Of a DNA stretch of 55,247 nucleotides, positions 16,407 through 28,621 are shown one piece after another. Made by a program: the position numbers and the translations under genes. Numbering within the stretch: the stretch's first letter is position 1; each line of letters opens with the position of its first letter. Under the pieces are notes generated by a model. That model saw only the letters and a list, made by a program, of their open reading frames with translations, did not search any database and had not been told where the DNA came from. This DNA is from Vreelandella aquamarina. Lineage in GTDB: Bacteria; Pseudomonadota; Gammaproteobacteria; Pseudomonadales; Halomonadaceae. The stretch spans positions 1-55,247 of the forward strand of contig NZ_FODB01000022.1 of assembly GCF_900110265.1 (NCBI RefSeq), given 5' to 3'.

Positions 16407-17942
16407 ATGTTCACGACCAATGCTTCACGCGGCCTGCCGCGCCATCGTTCCCGCTCCCTTGCCGAGCGCTATCGCCGTTGGATTTCCCGCGCCCTGGTGG
16501 CGGCGCTGGTGGTATCCTTGCTGTGGCTGGTGGTGGCGTTCCACCTGCGGGGGCAGTGGATGTTCGCGTTGCTGTTCCTGGTGCTGGGGGCTTCCCTGGC
16601 GGTAGTGTTCGGCAAGCGCGAGCTGATGAGTCATCGCTACGTCTTCCCGGCACTGGCCGGCATGGGCGTCTTCGTGATCTTTCCACTGCTGTATACCGTC
16701 GGCATCAGCTTCAGCAACTACAGTTCGAGCAACCTGCTCAGTGAGGAGCGGGTGCGTGCCCAGTTTCTCGAGCGTACCTATCAGGCCGAGGGCAGCGCCT
16801 TCGATTTCCGGCTTTACCGCGAAGGCGAGCGTGTCCGGCTCTATCTCGAGGCCCAGGGGGAAGAGACGAGTATCGGGGCGTCGCGCCTGATATCCGAGCC
16901 CCTGGTCGACAGCGAGTCGGGAGGCTCCCTGGCGGTGCATCCCGCCCAGTCGCCACCGGCTGGAGAGGTCCTGGGCATGCGCGAGGTGATCGCCGAGCGC
17001 GAGCGCCTCCAGCGACTGGTACTGACCACTCCCGAGGGCGTCGAGCTGCGCATGGCCGGCTTGCGGCACTTCGCGCCGATTCTGCCGCGCTACACGGAAA
17101 ACCCCGATGGCAGCCTCACCGATCTACGTGACGGGACTCGACTGACGCCGGATCGCGAGCATGGTTTCTTCGTCGACGGCGAGGGCGAACGCCTGACACC
17201 GGGCTGGCCGGTGGCGGTGGGGCTGGACAATTACGCACGCGTGCTGCTGGATCCCGACGTGCGGGGCCCCTTCCTGGCCATCTTCGTCTGGACCTTCGTC
17301 TTCGCCGGTCTCACGGTGCTCTTCACCCTGGCGGTGGGCTTCGTGCTGGCCTCGTTGCTGCAGTGGGAGCAACTGCGGGGCAAGGCCGTGTATCGCACGC
17401 TGCTGATCCTGCCCTATGCCGTGCCGGCCTTCATCTCGATCCTGATCTTCAAGGGCATGTTCAACCAGTCCTACGGTGAGATAAACCTGATCCTCGAAGG
17501 GTTGTTCGGCATCCGTCCTAACTGGTTCACCGATCCGGCCATGGCCAGGACCATGCTGCTGTTGTGCATGGGGCTCTTGCAGTCGGTGCCGCGTGATCTG
17601 TATGAAGCCTCGGCGGTGGATGGCGGGGGGCCCCTGACCAACATGTTCCGGATCACCCTGCCGCTGATCATCAAGCCGCTGACACCGCTGCTGATCGCTG
17701 CCTTCGCCTTCAACTTCAACAATTTCGTGCTGATCACCCTGCTCACCGGCGGCAGCCCGGACATTCTCGGGGCGAGTACGCCGGCAGGCACCACCGACCT
17801 GCTGGTCAGCTACACCTATCGCATCGCCTTCCAGGATGCCGGGCAGGACTTCGGGCTGGCAGCGGCCATCGCCACCCTGATCTTCCTGCTGGTGATGGGA
17901 TTGTCGTTGCTCAACCTGCGGCTCTCCCGGGTCGAGGTGTAG
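16407..17942 (+). CDS. malF: Maltose/maltodextrin ABC permease MalF
   Basis: The product has 511 residues, matching the usual 514. Several helices at the N-terminus are followed by a large periplasmic loop (about residues 105-265), the P2 domain typical of MalF. The binding-protein-dependent transport domain comes next with its EAA loop ([20 protein letters not shown], about residue 405). It pairs with MalG and docks on MalK. It appears intact, but the upstream malE and promoter are deleted, so expression depends on read-through. malG starts 26 bp after its stop. Confidence 0.95.
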   Translation: MFTTNASRGLPRHRSRSLAERYRRWISRALVAALVVSLLWLVVAFHLRGQWMFALLFLVLGASLAVVFGKRELMSHRYVFPALAGMGVFVIFPLLYTVGISFSNYSSSNLLSEERVRAQFLERTYQAEGSAFDFRLYREGERVRLYLEAQGEETSIGASRLISEPLVDSESGGSLAVHPAQSPPAGEVLGMREVIAERERLQRLVLTTPEGVELRMAGLRHFAPILPRYTENPDGSLTDLRDGTRLTPDREHGFFVDGEGERLTPGWPVAVGLDNYARVLLDPDVRGPFLAIFVWTFVFAGLTVLFTLAVGFVLASLLQWEQLRGKAVYRTLLILPYAVPAFISILIFKGMFNQSYGEINLILEGLFGIRPNWFTDPAMARTMLLLCMGLLQSVPRDLYEASAVDGGGPLTNMFRITLPLIIKPLTPLLIAAFAFNFNNFVLITLLTGGSPDILGASTPAGTTDLLVSYTYRIAFQDAGQDFGLAAAIATLIFLLVMGLSLLNLRLSRVEV

Positions 17943-17967
17943 GTCCGGATTCCAGGAGGATTCTTCC

Positions 17968-18858
17968 ATGGCCATGGTTCAACCGCGTTCCATCCGTGCG
18001 CGCAAGCTGGCCGCGCATCTCGCCCTGCTGGGTGTTGTCGCCCTGGTGGCATTTCCCTTGCTGCTGGTGATCTCGATCTCCTTTCGCGAGGGCAATTTTG
18101 CCACCGGCAACCTGATTCCCGAACGCTTCTCCCTGGAGCACTGGTCTCTGGCGCTGGGGATTCCCTGGGAGCGCGCCGATGGCAGCGTCGTACAGCCACC
18201 GTTTCCGGTGCTCTTGTGGCTCTGGAATTCGGTCAAGGTGGCGGCGGTGTCCTCGGTGCTGATCCTGTTGCTCGCCACTACCAGTGCCTATGCCTTCGCC
18301 CGTATGCGCTTTCGCGGCAAGGCGGGGCTGCTCAAGGGGATGCTGATTTTCCAGATGTTCCCGCCAGTGCTGTCGCTGGTGGCGCTTTATGCGCTGTTCG
18401 ACCGGCTCGGCCAACTGGTGCCCTGGCTCGGCATCAACTCCCATGGCTCGCTGATTCTCGCTTCGCTCGGCGCTGTGGCCCTGCATATCTGGACCATCAA
18501 GGGCTACTTCGAATCCATCGACGGCTCCCTGGAGGAGGCCGCCATGATCGATGGAGCGAGCACCTGGCAGGCGTTCCGGCACATCCTGCTGCCGCTGTCG
18601 GTGCCGATTTTGATGGTGGTGTTCATCCTCGCCTTCATCATGTCGATCATGGAGTATCCCATGGCCTCGGTGCTGCTGCTCGACGAGGACAAGCTGACGC
18701 TGGCGGTGGGCGCCCAGCAGTATCTCGCCGAGCATAACCAGCGCTGGGGTGACTTTGCGGCGGCGGCGGTGCTCTCCGGCCTGCCCATCACCCTGGTGTT
18801 CCTGCTCTGTCAGCGCTGGATCGTCGGCGGCCTGACCGCCGGCGGCGTGAAGGGCTGA
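17968..18858 (+). CDS. malG: Maltose/maltodextrin ABC permease MalG
   Basis: The product has 296 residues with six transmembrane helices and the EAA motif [20 protein letters not shown] near residue 190. The C-terminus ([11 protein letters not shown]) matches the MalG tail that reaches the maltose site. AGGAGGA lies 7 nt before the ATG. It is the second permease subunit of MalFGK2 and is intact by sequence. Confidence 0.95.
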   Translation: MAMVQPRSIRARKLAAHLALLGVVALVAFPLLLVISISFREGNFATGNLIPERFSLEHWSLALGIPWERADGSVVQPPFPVLLWLWNSVKVAAVSSVLILLLATTSAYAFARMRFRGKAGLLKGMLIFQMFPPVLSLVALYALFDRLGQLVPWLGINSHGSLILASLGAVALHIWTIKGYFESIDGSLEEAAMIDGASTWQAFRHILLPLSVPILMVVFILAFIMSIMEYPMASVLLLDEDKLTLAVGAQQYLAEHNQRWGDFAAAAVLSGLPITLVFLLCQRWIVGGLTAGGVKG

Positions 18859-18895
18859 CACTCCTCCTCCGCTTACTATCGCCTACGCCCCGTTC

Positions 18896-18921
18896 CCCCG
18901 CCCCTCATCCATGGGGCGGGG
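18896..18921. terminator. GC-rich hairpin after malG
   Basis: Perfect 9-bp stem CCCCGCCCC / GGGGCGGGG with an 8-nt loop, 38 bp past the malG stop. There is no T-tract; it could stabilise the malFG message or attenuate read-through into lamB. Confidence 0.5.
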
Positions 18922-18988
18922 AGGATAACAGGGCGCCTCCTTTCCGACACAGTACGGCGGCATCCCGTCAGGGAGCCGTCGCCGCTAA

Positions 18989-20332
<1,344 letters not shown>

Positions 20333-20372
20333 GCCTCACGCATGGCGTGAGATGACAGTTTGCTGATCGTTG

Positions 20373-20402
20373 GCCGGTGCCCTGGGGCACCGGCATTTTT
20401 CC
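20373..20402 (+). terminator. Intrinsic terminator after lamB
   Basis: A perfect 9-bp stem GCCGGTGCC / GGCACCGGC, then ATTTTT. It lies 40 bp after the lamB stop, so malM would be transcribed by partial read-through or its own promoter. Confidence 0.85.
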
Positions 20403-20439
20403 TTGTCACCGCTTTCCTGCCACCCCACGAGGTCATGAT

Positions 20440-21363
20440 ATGTCCATCGAAGTTTCCCACAGGGCGGCCAAACGCCGTCTCGCCCTGGCAGGCGCCCTGG
20501 GAGCGCTGCTGCTCGGCGGCTGCGCCACGACGACGCCTTCGGCCACCGAACACCGGCCCGACGAGGCCTGGCTCGAGCGCGCCAGCGATTGCTGTCGAGG
20601 GCTCGATTCCCTGCCGTTATCGCCGCTGGCCGGCCATGACGAGCGAACCTTGCGCTTCGGCCCCGAGACGCCGATTCACCGCTTCGATACTGGTCCCAGC
20701 CCCTTTCACGCCATGGAGCTGCCGCGCGGCATGGGGCCGCTGCGCCTGGAGCTGATCAGCCGTGTGTGGCGCGACGACCAGGGGCATCTGTCACTGTTCG
20801 CCCCCCTGGTGTTGATCCTCGACGAGACGGGCGCGATACAGCGCCGCTTCGACTGGCGGGAGTTCACCTACCAGCCGACACGGGGCCTGAACGACGACCG
20901 CCTCTACCTGAGCTTCGGTATCACGCCCTCGGCCCGGGCCGACCGGCTGGTGGTCCTGACGTCCGATGCCGCTCGGGCCGCGGAAAGCGAACTGCTGCAC
21001 CCGGCGCGAGCCCAGGCACGGGCGCGTCATCTCGCCGAGCCGGCGGTGGTCGATCCGGTGGCGCCGCACCTGGCCAGTGGCGAGGTATCGCTGCGGGTGA
21101 GGCCGCTGGGCGAGAGTGATGGTCTGCTGGCGCCACTGCTGGGCAGCGGTGGCGCCGAGACGGTGCCGACGAGCCCGACACAGGCCGAGCCACCTCCTGA
21201 GCACGAGCCGGTCGATTCGGCGCCCCTCGACTGGCGACGCATGATCCGGGCCGCCCTGGATAGCGGTGACCTGGAGCTGGCGATGACACTGGCCGAGCAT
21301 GCCGAACGTGAAGGAGAATCGGGCACCCGGCGTTGGCTGGCGGAACGCCTGGAGCGGCGCTGA
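20440..21363 (+). CDS. malM: MalM-like maltose operon lipoprotein
   Basis: The ATG at 20440 has GAGGT upstream; the product has 307 residues. The signal peptide ends with lipobox LLLGGC, followed by a Thr/Ser-rich linker. The body carries the MalM pattern: CCRGLDSLPL near the N-terminus, GPETPIHRFDTGPSPFHAMEL, and FDWREFTYQPTRGLNDDRLY. MalM is a periplasmic protein of unknown biochemical role encoded with lamB in enterics. Position after lamB supports the call. The C-terminal part (about 215-307) is Pro/Glu-rich and divergent. Confidence 0.85.
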   Translation: MSIEVSHRAAKRRLALAGALGALLLGGCATTTPSATEHRPDEAWLERASDCCRGLDSLPLSPLAGHDERTLRFGPETPIHRFDTGPSPFHAMELPRGMGPLRLELISRVWRDDQGHLSLFAPLVLILDETGAIQRRFDWREFTYQPTRGLNDDRLYLSFGITPSARADRLVVLTSDAARAAESELLHPARAQARARHLAEPAVVDPVAPHLASGEVSLRVRPLGESDGLLAPLLGSGGAETVPTSPTQAEPPPEHEPVDSAPLDWRRMIRAALDSGDLELAMTLAEHAEREGESGTRRWLAERLERR

Positions 21364-21418
21364 CGGCCATCGCCGGCGCTGGCGGGAAGAGACGCGACGA
21401 GGGAGAGGAGGGATAACC

Positions 21419-21943
21419 GTGACGGTTCAGGACACCCTGGTTCACTATCTGGAGCGCCTGACAGCGCTCATGGAGAAGATCGAACGACACGATACGGCGC
21501 GACACGGCATTCTGCAGGCCAGCCTGGCGCCGGATATGTTCCCCTTGCACACCCAGGCCAGGATCGCGGCAAACTTCGCGCTCCGCGCCTGCTGCCGGCT
21601 GGCCAGGGTCCCGGAGGTCTGTTTCGACGCCGGCGACGACCGAGACGATGGCGAGGTCAATCGCTACGCCAGCGTCCGGGAGCAGCTCGATCGCAGCCGT
21701 GAGTTCATCCTGGCGCTTTCCATTCCCCGGGATCCCGGGGACTCGCCGCTGGGCGAGGACACGGCGGGACACGCGGTCATCTCCCTGCCCATGGACGAAT
21801 ACGTCCAGGCCTTCGCCCTGCCGAACTTCTTCTTCCACTTGTCGATGGTCTATGCCATCGCCAGGGCGGAGGGCGTGCCGCTGGGCAAGGAGGATTTCGA
21901 TGGCTATCACCGGTATCCGCCCGGCTTCTCCTTTCTCCAGTAG
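21419..21943 (+). CDS. DUF1993 family protein
   Basis: A GTG start at 21419 is chosen because GAGAGGAGGGA lies just before it; the product has 174 residues. Family-like features are LVHYLERLTALMEKIE at the N-terminus, LAPDMFPLHTQARIAANFA, and the C-terminal ALPNFFFHLSMVYAIAR then DFDGYHR. DUF1993 proteins are DinB-like four-helix bundles of unknown function, usually cytoplasmic. It is the last gene of the plus-strand mal block, 55 bp after malM, with no known link to maltose. Confidence 0.85.
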   Translation: MTVQDTLVHYLERLTALMEKIERHDTARHGILQASLAPDMFPLHTQARIAANFALRACCRLARVPEVCFDAGDDRDDGEVNRYASVREQLDRSREFILALSIPRDPGDSPLGEDTAGHAVISLPMDEYVQAFALPNFFFHLSMVYAIARAEGVPLGKEDFDGYHRYPPGFSFLQ

Positions 21944-22020
21944 CCTGACGGGCCTGGCCGATCGTGACGAGAAGCCGGATCAGCAGTCGCTCGGTGTCAG
22001 GCCCGCCAGGCACCCGGGAG

Positions 22021-22043
22021 GCCCCGGTGCGGCGCACCGGGGC
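22021..22043. terminator. Hairpin between convergent DUF1993 and malK genes
   Basis: Perfect 10-bp stem GCCCCGGTGC / GCACCGGGGC with a 3-nt loop. No T-tract is visible; bidirectional use is suggested by position between convergent genes. Confidence 0.55.
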
Positions 22044-22061
22044 GGACGCGAGCCGCCCGCG

Positions 22062-23177
<1,116 letters not shown>

Positions 23178-23193
23178 TGGTGATGTCTCCCTG

Positions 23194-24300
<1,107 letters not shown>

Positions 24301-24313
24301 CTTGCGACTCCTA

Positions 24314-24341
24314 GCCGGCCTCGGGGGCCGGCCCTTGTTTT
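24314..24341 (+). terminator. Hairpin with T-rich tail at the group II intron insertion site
   Basis: A 7-bp stem GCCGGCC / GGCCGGC with loop TCGGG, followed by CCTTGTTTTG on the plus strand. The intron begins 5 nt later. No plus-strand gene ends just before it; it lies in the leader of malK copy 2. Confidence 0.6.
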
Positions 24342-24345
24342 GTGT

Positions 24346-25710
24346 GTGCGCCAGGCATGGCGCGCAGCGCCTGACTGGCGCTGTTTCCAAGGGTGGTGCC
24401 TTGGAATGACTTGGAGGTGAAAGTCCCCTGCACGCCCGGCAAGGGGAAGTGCTAGCCGACGGCAAGGGTGTCTCCCGCGAGGGAGAATCTGAAGGCAGCC
24501 CGAGGCAAAACGCTGGCCTGACGAACAGGAAGCGGATACGAGGCGTCATGGCGGGGTGAGGTGGCACGCATCACCAAAGCCCGATACTTGCACGGAACGC
24601 CATGACGTAAATCCGACAGGCATAAGCGGGAAGGTCGCGCGTCTTACCCTGGGAGGTCTGGTGGTCTGCCACGGTGCTACCGGCGTCGAGAGGCGACGGG
24701 ATGGATCACCAGACGTCAGCAGAGGCCATAGTAAGTGCCGATTCACCCCGGCACCAAGGGCCGAACATGAAGAACCGCGAGTAGGCGATAACGTCTCGAG
24801 GATCGATCATGAAGACAGACACTGACGCTGATACCGTCACCCACCCAGAGGGGCAGGGGCGGAACCCTGAGTCCCGGCCGGTGGGCGTCGAGACGGTCCC
24901 GGCGTCGTCATCGTGGACGAAAGCGGAGCCCGCCCCGCTCATGGAGGCCGTGGTAGCGAAGGCCAACATGGCGCGGGCTTACCGGAAGGTGGTTGCCAAC
25001 CAAGGCGCACCGGGTGCCGATGGCATGACGGTGGACCAGCTGGCCGATCACCTGAAACAGTACTGGCCGACGCTGCGTGAGCGGCTGCTGGCCGGTGATT
25101 ATCATCCCAGCCCGATCCGGGCCGTCGAGATTCCCAAGCCCAAGGGCGGGACGCGGCAGCTCGGCATCCCCACGGTGACCGACCGGCTGATCCAGCAGGC
25201 GCTGCTTCAGGTACTGACGCCGATCTTCGATCCGACATTCTCGGCATCGAGCTACGGCTACAGGCCAGGGCGCAGTGCCCAGCAGGCCGTCTCGGCGATG
25301 AAGGCCCATGTCACTGCCGGCCACCGATGGGTGGTCGATCTTGACCTGAAAGCCTTCTTTGACCGGGTGAACCACGACCTGCTGATGGCGCGGATCGCGC
25401 GCCGCGTCCGCGACAAGCGGGTACGGCGCCTGATCCGCCGCTACCTGGAAGCCGGGATGTTCCAGGACGGTCTGGCTGCGCCACGCCAGCAGGGAACACC
25501 CCAGGGCGGACCGCTGAGTCCGCTGCTGGCGAATATTCTGCTGGATGACGTGGACAAGGAGCTGGAACGCCGCGGCCACCGCTTCTGCCGCTACGCCGAC
25601 GACCTGCAGGTGTATGTCAGGAGTCGGCGAGCGGGCGAGCGCGTCATGGCCAGCCTGAGTGATTTTCTCGAGAACTCACTCCGGCTGACGGTCAACCGCC
25701 ACAAAAGTGG
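24346..25710 (+). mobile_element. Group II intron (class C-like), 3' end lost
   Basis: The 5' end starts GTGCGCCAGGCATGGCGCGC and shares about 26 nt and many later blocks with a second intron at 54927 (GAATCTGAAGG, GACGAACAGGAA). About 460 nt of structured RNA precede the reverse transcriptase at 24809. Insertion directly behind a terminator-like hairpin is the habit of bacterial class C introns. Domain V/VI and the 3' splice site are missing: an ISL3 element cuts in near 25710, so this copy cannot splice. Confidence 0.85.
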
Positions 25711-25762
25711 GCTCTTCGTCGTTGGGTGTGGAATTCGCCCCCTGAGCTGGGCCAGGATATGA
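24809..25762 (+). pseudogene. Group II intron reverse transcriptase/maturase, truncated
   Basis: About 300 residues are native. Domains seen are RT0-RT1 (AYRKVVANQGAPGADGMTVD), RT2-3 (PKPKGGTRQLGIPTVTDRLI), RT4 (VVDLDLKAFFDRVNHDLLM), RT5 (QQGTPQGGPLSPLLANILLD) and the catalytic YADD box (FCRYADDLQVYVRS). The frame then reads NRHKSG and leaves homology at about 25708, where ISL3 DNA starts, so the thumb, maturase domain X and any C-terminal part are missing. Intact class C proteins have about 420-450 residues. The start ATG lies 7 nt after GAGG. Confidence 0.88.
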
Positions 25763-26316
25763 CCTCCACGACGACAGGAGGCATGGCATGGACGGCACCC
25801 AGATTCTGACCCTCGGCCTGGGCCTGGAAGCGCCCTGGATCCTCAAGGACCAGCACCTGGATACCTCCGTGTCACCCCATCGCCTGGACCTCTACGTCGA
25901 GGCCGAGCGAGGCAGCCTCTACCCCTGTCCTGAGTGCGGCAAGGCCTGCCCGGCTCACGACTTCGCCGACAAGACCTGGCGGCACCTCAATTTCTTCCAG
26001 CACCACTGCTACCTGCATGCCCGCGTGCCTCGCACTAAGTGCCCCGTACATGGCGTCAAGCGCATTGAGGTGCCTTGGGCGCGGCCAGGCAGCGACTTCA
26101 CCCTGCTGTTCGAGCAAGCCGCCATGTCGCTGGTCAAGGAGATGCCGGTACTGGCCGTCTCCCGGCAGCTGGAGATCTCCGACAAGCGGCTGTGGCGCAT
26201 CGTGCACCACTACGTCGGCCGCATGCTGGGGGAGCTGGATTTGAGCAACGTGGCCACCGTCGGCGTCGACGAAACCGCCTCTCGGCGCGGCCAGCGTTAC
26301 GTGACGGTATTCCTCG
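25711..26316 (+). mobile_element. ISL3-family element, left part only
   Basis: The left end begins near GCTCTTCGTCG (25711), the usual style of ISL3-family ends, inside the intron RT gene. The transposase frame starts at 25788. Homology ends at about 26316, where DNA of an ABC exporter gene starts, so the right half and right inverted repeat are deleted. Confidence 0.75.
25788..26316 (+). pseudogene. ISL3-family transposase, C-terminal half deleted
   Basis: About 176 residues are native, with an unrelated tail up to a stop at 26417. It starts MDGTQILTLGLGLE and has the N-terminal zinc-finger-like region (YPCPECGKACPAHD, then TKCPVHG), a helix-turn-helix (MPVLAVSRQLEISDKRLWRI) and the first DDE Asp in VATVGVDETAS. 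Homology stops after YVTVFL. The remaining catalytic Asp and Glu are gone, so it is inactive. Confidence 0.85.
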
Positions 26317-26538
26317 GCGGCGGATCAGGATCCGTTATTCAAAGAGGTGTTTTACTGCGAGGTGTTGCTCGAGCTAAAACGCATGGGCAAAGCGGTGCTG
26401 GTGATCACCCACGATGACCGCTATTTCCACCTCGCGGATAGGTTGGTGCGGCTGGAGAGTGGCAAGCTGTTGGCGACAGAGCAGCTAGATGGTGAGCAGC
26501 CGACTAGTGTGGAAATGGAGGCAATCGAACCGCCGTAG
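26317..26538 (+). pseudogene. C-terminal fragment of a second cyclic-peptide ABC exporter
   Basis: 73 residues begin AADQDPLFKEVFYCEVLLEL and contain the H-loop VLVITHDDRYFHLADRL. They align with the end of the exporter at 7783 ([34 protein letters not shown]) but differ at many positions, so it is a paralogue and not a copy. Everything upstream, including the Walker motifs, is replaced by truncated ISL3 DNA. A recombination or deletion therefore used or followed the IS. It marks the right side of the mosaic block. Confidence 0.88.
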
Positions 26539-26559
26539 GGTTGTTGAGCCAAGGATGGT

Positions 26560-28140
26560 TCAAGAGCTTTTAACCAAGGTCTCCACCTCAAACGCTACAA
26601 TCTGGCGCTGGGTGCTGGAAAACTCCACGCCGATCAGGTGTATGGGTTTGCCGGAGGCGCGGTGCTTATCGGCATAGCCCTTGTATTTGATTTGCGTCAG
26701 CGCTTTACCTTCTGGCAGTTGTTCGACCACCTTAAACTCAAACAGGTAAATATGCCCACCAACGTCCACACTCATATCCACCTTGCCGTGGTGGCTGGCA
26801 TCTTCCACCGTCACATCCAGCCCCAGAGCGGCAAAGTGGCTATAGAAGACACTGGCATAGTGGCCTTCATATTGGGCAATGGGATTGTTGCGGTACCAGT
26901 CGTGGGGGAGTCCTGCATAAAGGGCTTTGAGATGAGCTTCCAAAGCAGCCAGATCATGGCGCTGAAAAATATCGAATAACGCCAGTTGATGGGTTTGTGC
27001 CTCGCTTGCGTTGATACCCAGTACCGGTAGCAATAAATCGTTGAGACTGCTTTCCACCTCTCGATTCGGAAAGCCTAGCGTATAGAGGCGATAGCCCAGT
27101 ATGGGCTCCTGCACGTCCTTAATGGTGATATAACCCGTTTGAAAAAGTAGCCCTTCGGTGGTGATGTCATCCACATCAAAGCGCCCTAGCAACTGCGCTT
27201 TTGCCTGTAAGGTCTCCAATCGAGGGGTAAACACTCCCCGCTGCTTGAGGATATCGACCAAAAACGTCGGCGTCGCAGACTCAAACCAGTACGGGCCGAA
27301 CTCTTGTTCTTGGAACAGCAACAGTACATCGAAGGGATTGTAGACAGACGTAACCTCTCGGCCACCCCAACGATAGCCGTTATACCACTTTTTGATTTCC
27401 TGACGGTCTAACCCAGACAGTTCGGGTTCAAATACTGTATCAATGTCGTCATCGGTATAGCCACAAAGGGTCGCATAGTCGGGCGACAGGGTAATATCGC
27501 GCAGATTGTTCAAGCCCGAAAACAGACTGACCTTGCTGAACTTGGAAACACCGGTAAGCAGCACAAAGTGCAAGTGCGGGTCGGCGTCTTTGATAACGCT
27601 GTAAAGGTTTTTCAGGCCCTCGCGTAGTTCTCGGGCGCGCTCCGACACCAGGATATTATCCAGAATCGGTTTGTCGTACTCATCGATCAGCACAACCACC
27701 CGCTGGCCGCTCTGCTGGTGGGCGGCGCGGATTAGGGCAGAAAATTCACCCGGTATATCGGTTTTATGATGCTGAGTAATGCCGAACTGCTCGCGTTGAA
27801 CCCTTAACTGCTCACGAATACGCTCGTCCAGCCCTTCACGGCTCTGCATCACTCCATCGGCAAAGCTAATACGAATCACCGGGTAGCGCTGCTGCCAGTC
27901 CCACCTATCATGAATATAGAGCCCTTCAAATAGCGCTTGGCGGCCTTCAAACAGGCAGCGCAGGGTATCCAGCAACAGGCTTTTGCCGAAGCGGCGCGGC
28001 CGCGATAGGAAATAGTATTTGTTCTGATTAACCAAACGCTCGATATGCGGGGTTTTATCGACGTAGTAATAGTTGCCCTCGCGGATATCCGAGAACGTCT
28101 GAATCCCGATGGGTAACTTACGGCGGTGGGAATTCGTCAC
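26560..28140 (-). CDS. AAA-ATPase-like protein with C-terminal PD-(D/E)XK nuclease domain
   Basis: The product has 526 residues. The N-terminal AAA-ATPase-like domain has LPIGIQTFSDIREGNYYYVD, a P-loop-like RPRRFGKSLL (about 47-56) and a Walker B VVVLIDEYDKPI (about 150). The C-terminal domain of the DUF1703/PDDEXK_9 type has D455 (GKVDM), E468 and K470 (LFEFK), then a Gln-Tyr helix (QIKYKGYADKH). The family is common in Bacteroidetes and scattered in proteobacteria, often in several copies, with no settled function; a DNA-acting or defence role is plausible. It lies between the mosaic block and the Wadjet operon on the same strand, but 480 bp from jetD. No better start exists. Confidence 0.88.
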   Translation of the reverse strand: MTNSHRRKLPIGIQTFSDIREGNYYYVDKTPHIERLVNQNKYYFLSRPRRFGKSLLLDTLRCLFEGRQALFEGLYIHDRWDWQQRYPVIRISFADGVMQSREGLDERIREQLRVQREQFGITQHHKTDIPGEFSALIRAAHQQSGQRVVVLIDEYDKPILDNILVSERARELREGLKNLYSVIKDADPHLHFVLLTGVSKFSKVSLFSGLNNLRDITLSPDYATLCGYTDDDIDTVFEPELSGLDRQEIKKWYNGYRWGGREVTSVYNPFDVLLLFQEQEFGPYWFESATPTFLVDILKQRGVFTPRLETLQAKAQLLGRFDVDDITTEGLLFQTGYITIKDVQEPILGYRLYTLGFPNREVESSLNDLLLPVLGINASEAQTHQLALFDIFQRHDLAALEAHLKALYAGLPHDWYRNNPIAQYEGHYASVFYSHFAALGLDVTVEDASHHGKVDMSVDVGGHIYLFEFKVVEQLPEGKALTQIKYKGYADKHRASGKPIHLIGVEFSSTQRQIVAFEVETLVKSS

Positions 28141-28310
28141 GGCGGCCTCCAGAGCAAAAAACAGCGATACAAATAGCAGTTTAGCATGCCCAGCGGCTTG
28201 GCATAACGCGTACTATATCGCGGAGCAGCCTCGTCGGGTTGAGTATGTCTACCGAGGCAATATTCGGTAAGTCTGGGTGTAGATCATTGATCAAATCGAC
28301 GAGTAGAGTT

Positions 28311-28538
28311 ATGGCCGATCAACCCGTAGATCTTGCCCTCTTTGAAACGGTGCGCCACAGAATGCAGCAGGCATTTGCCGTTGATCTCGAAACGAAAGTG
28401 GCACCCTTGACCTCGAACATGCTGGTTTCCTTGTGCAAGGAGTTTATCTTACAGGGAGTCGATCTCCATAGAGTAAACGAGAATCGTTGCTTCTATCTCT
28501 CGTGCTTGACCTCCTTGCATTTCTCAACTCTGGGCTGA
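28311..28538 (+). CDS. Small protein of unknown function
   Basis: The ATG at 28311 follows GAGTAGAGTT and gives 75 residues. It has a predicted helical start (DLALFETVRHRMQQAF) and no recognised domain, signal peptide or membrane segment. The frame extends upstream to 28239 without a better start. It lies alone in the plus direction between two minus-strand genes (AAA-nuclease and jetD). It could be a remnant or a real small protein; coding evidence is only the open frame. Confidence 0.35.
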   Translation: MADQPVDLALFETVRHRMQQAFAVDLETKVAPLTSNMLVSLCKEFILQGVDLHRVNENRCFYLSCLTSLHFSTLG

Positions 28539-28621
28539 TTCAATTACCCGCACCCTGCTAGCTTGTTACCGATAGTCGATGCAGCGTTAGGTCATGCGTA
28601 GCATCGCGATAGCGGTGCGCA

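Noticed and set aside
16425..17975. Long minus-strand frames opposite malF and malG
   Set aside because: They are Gln/Arg/His-rich antisense translations with no start signals; the permease motifs on the plus strand are unambiguous.
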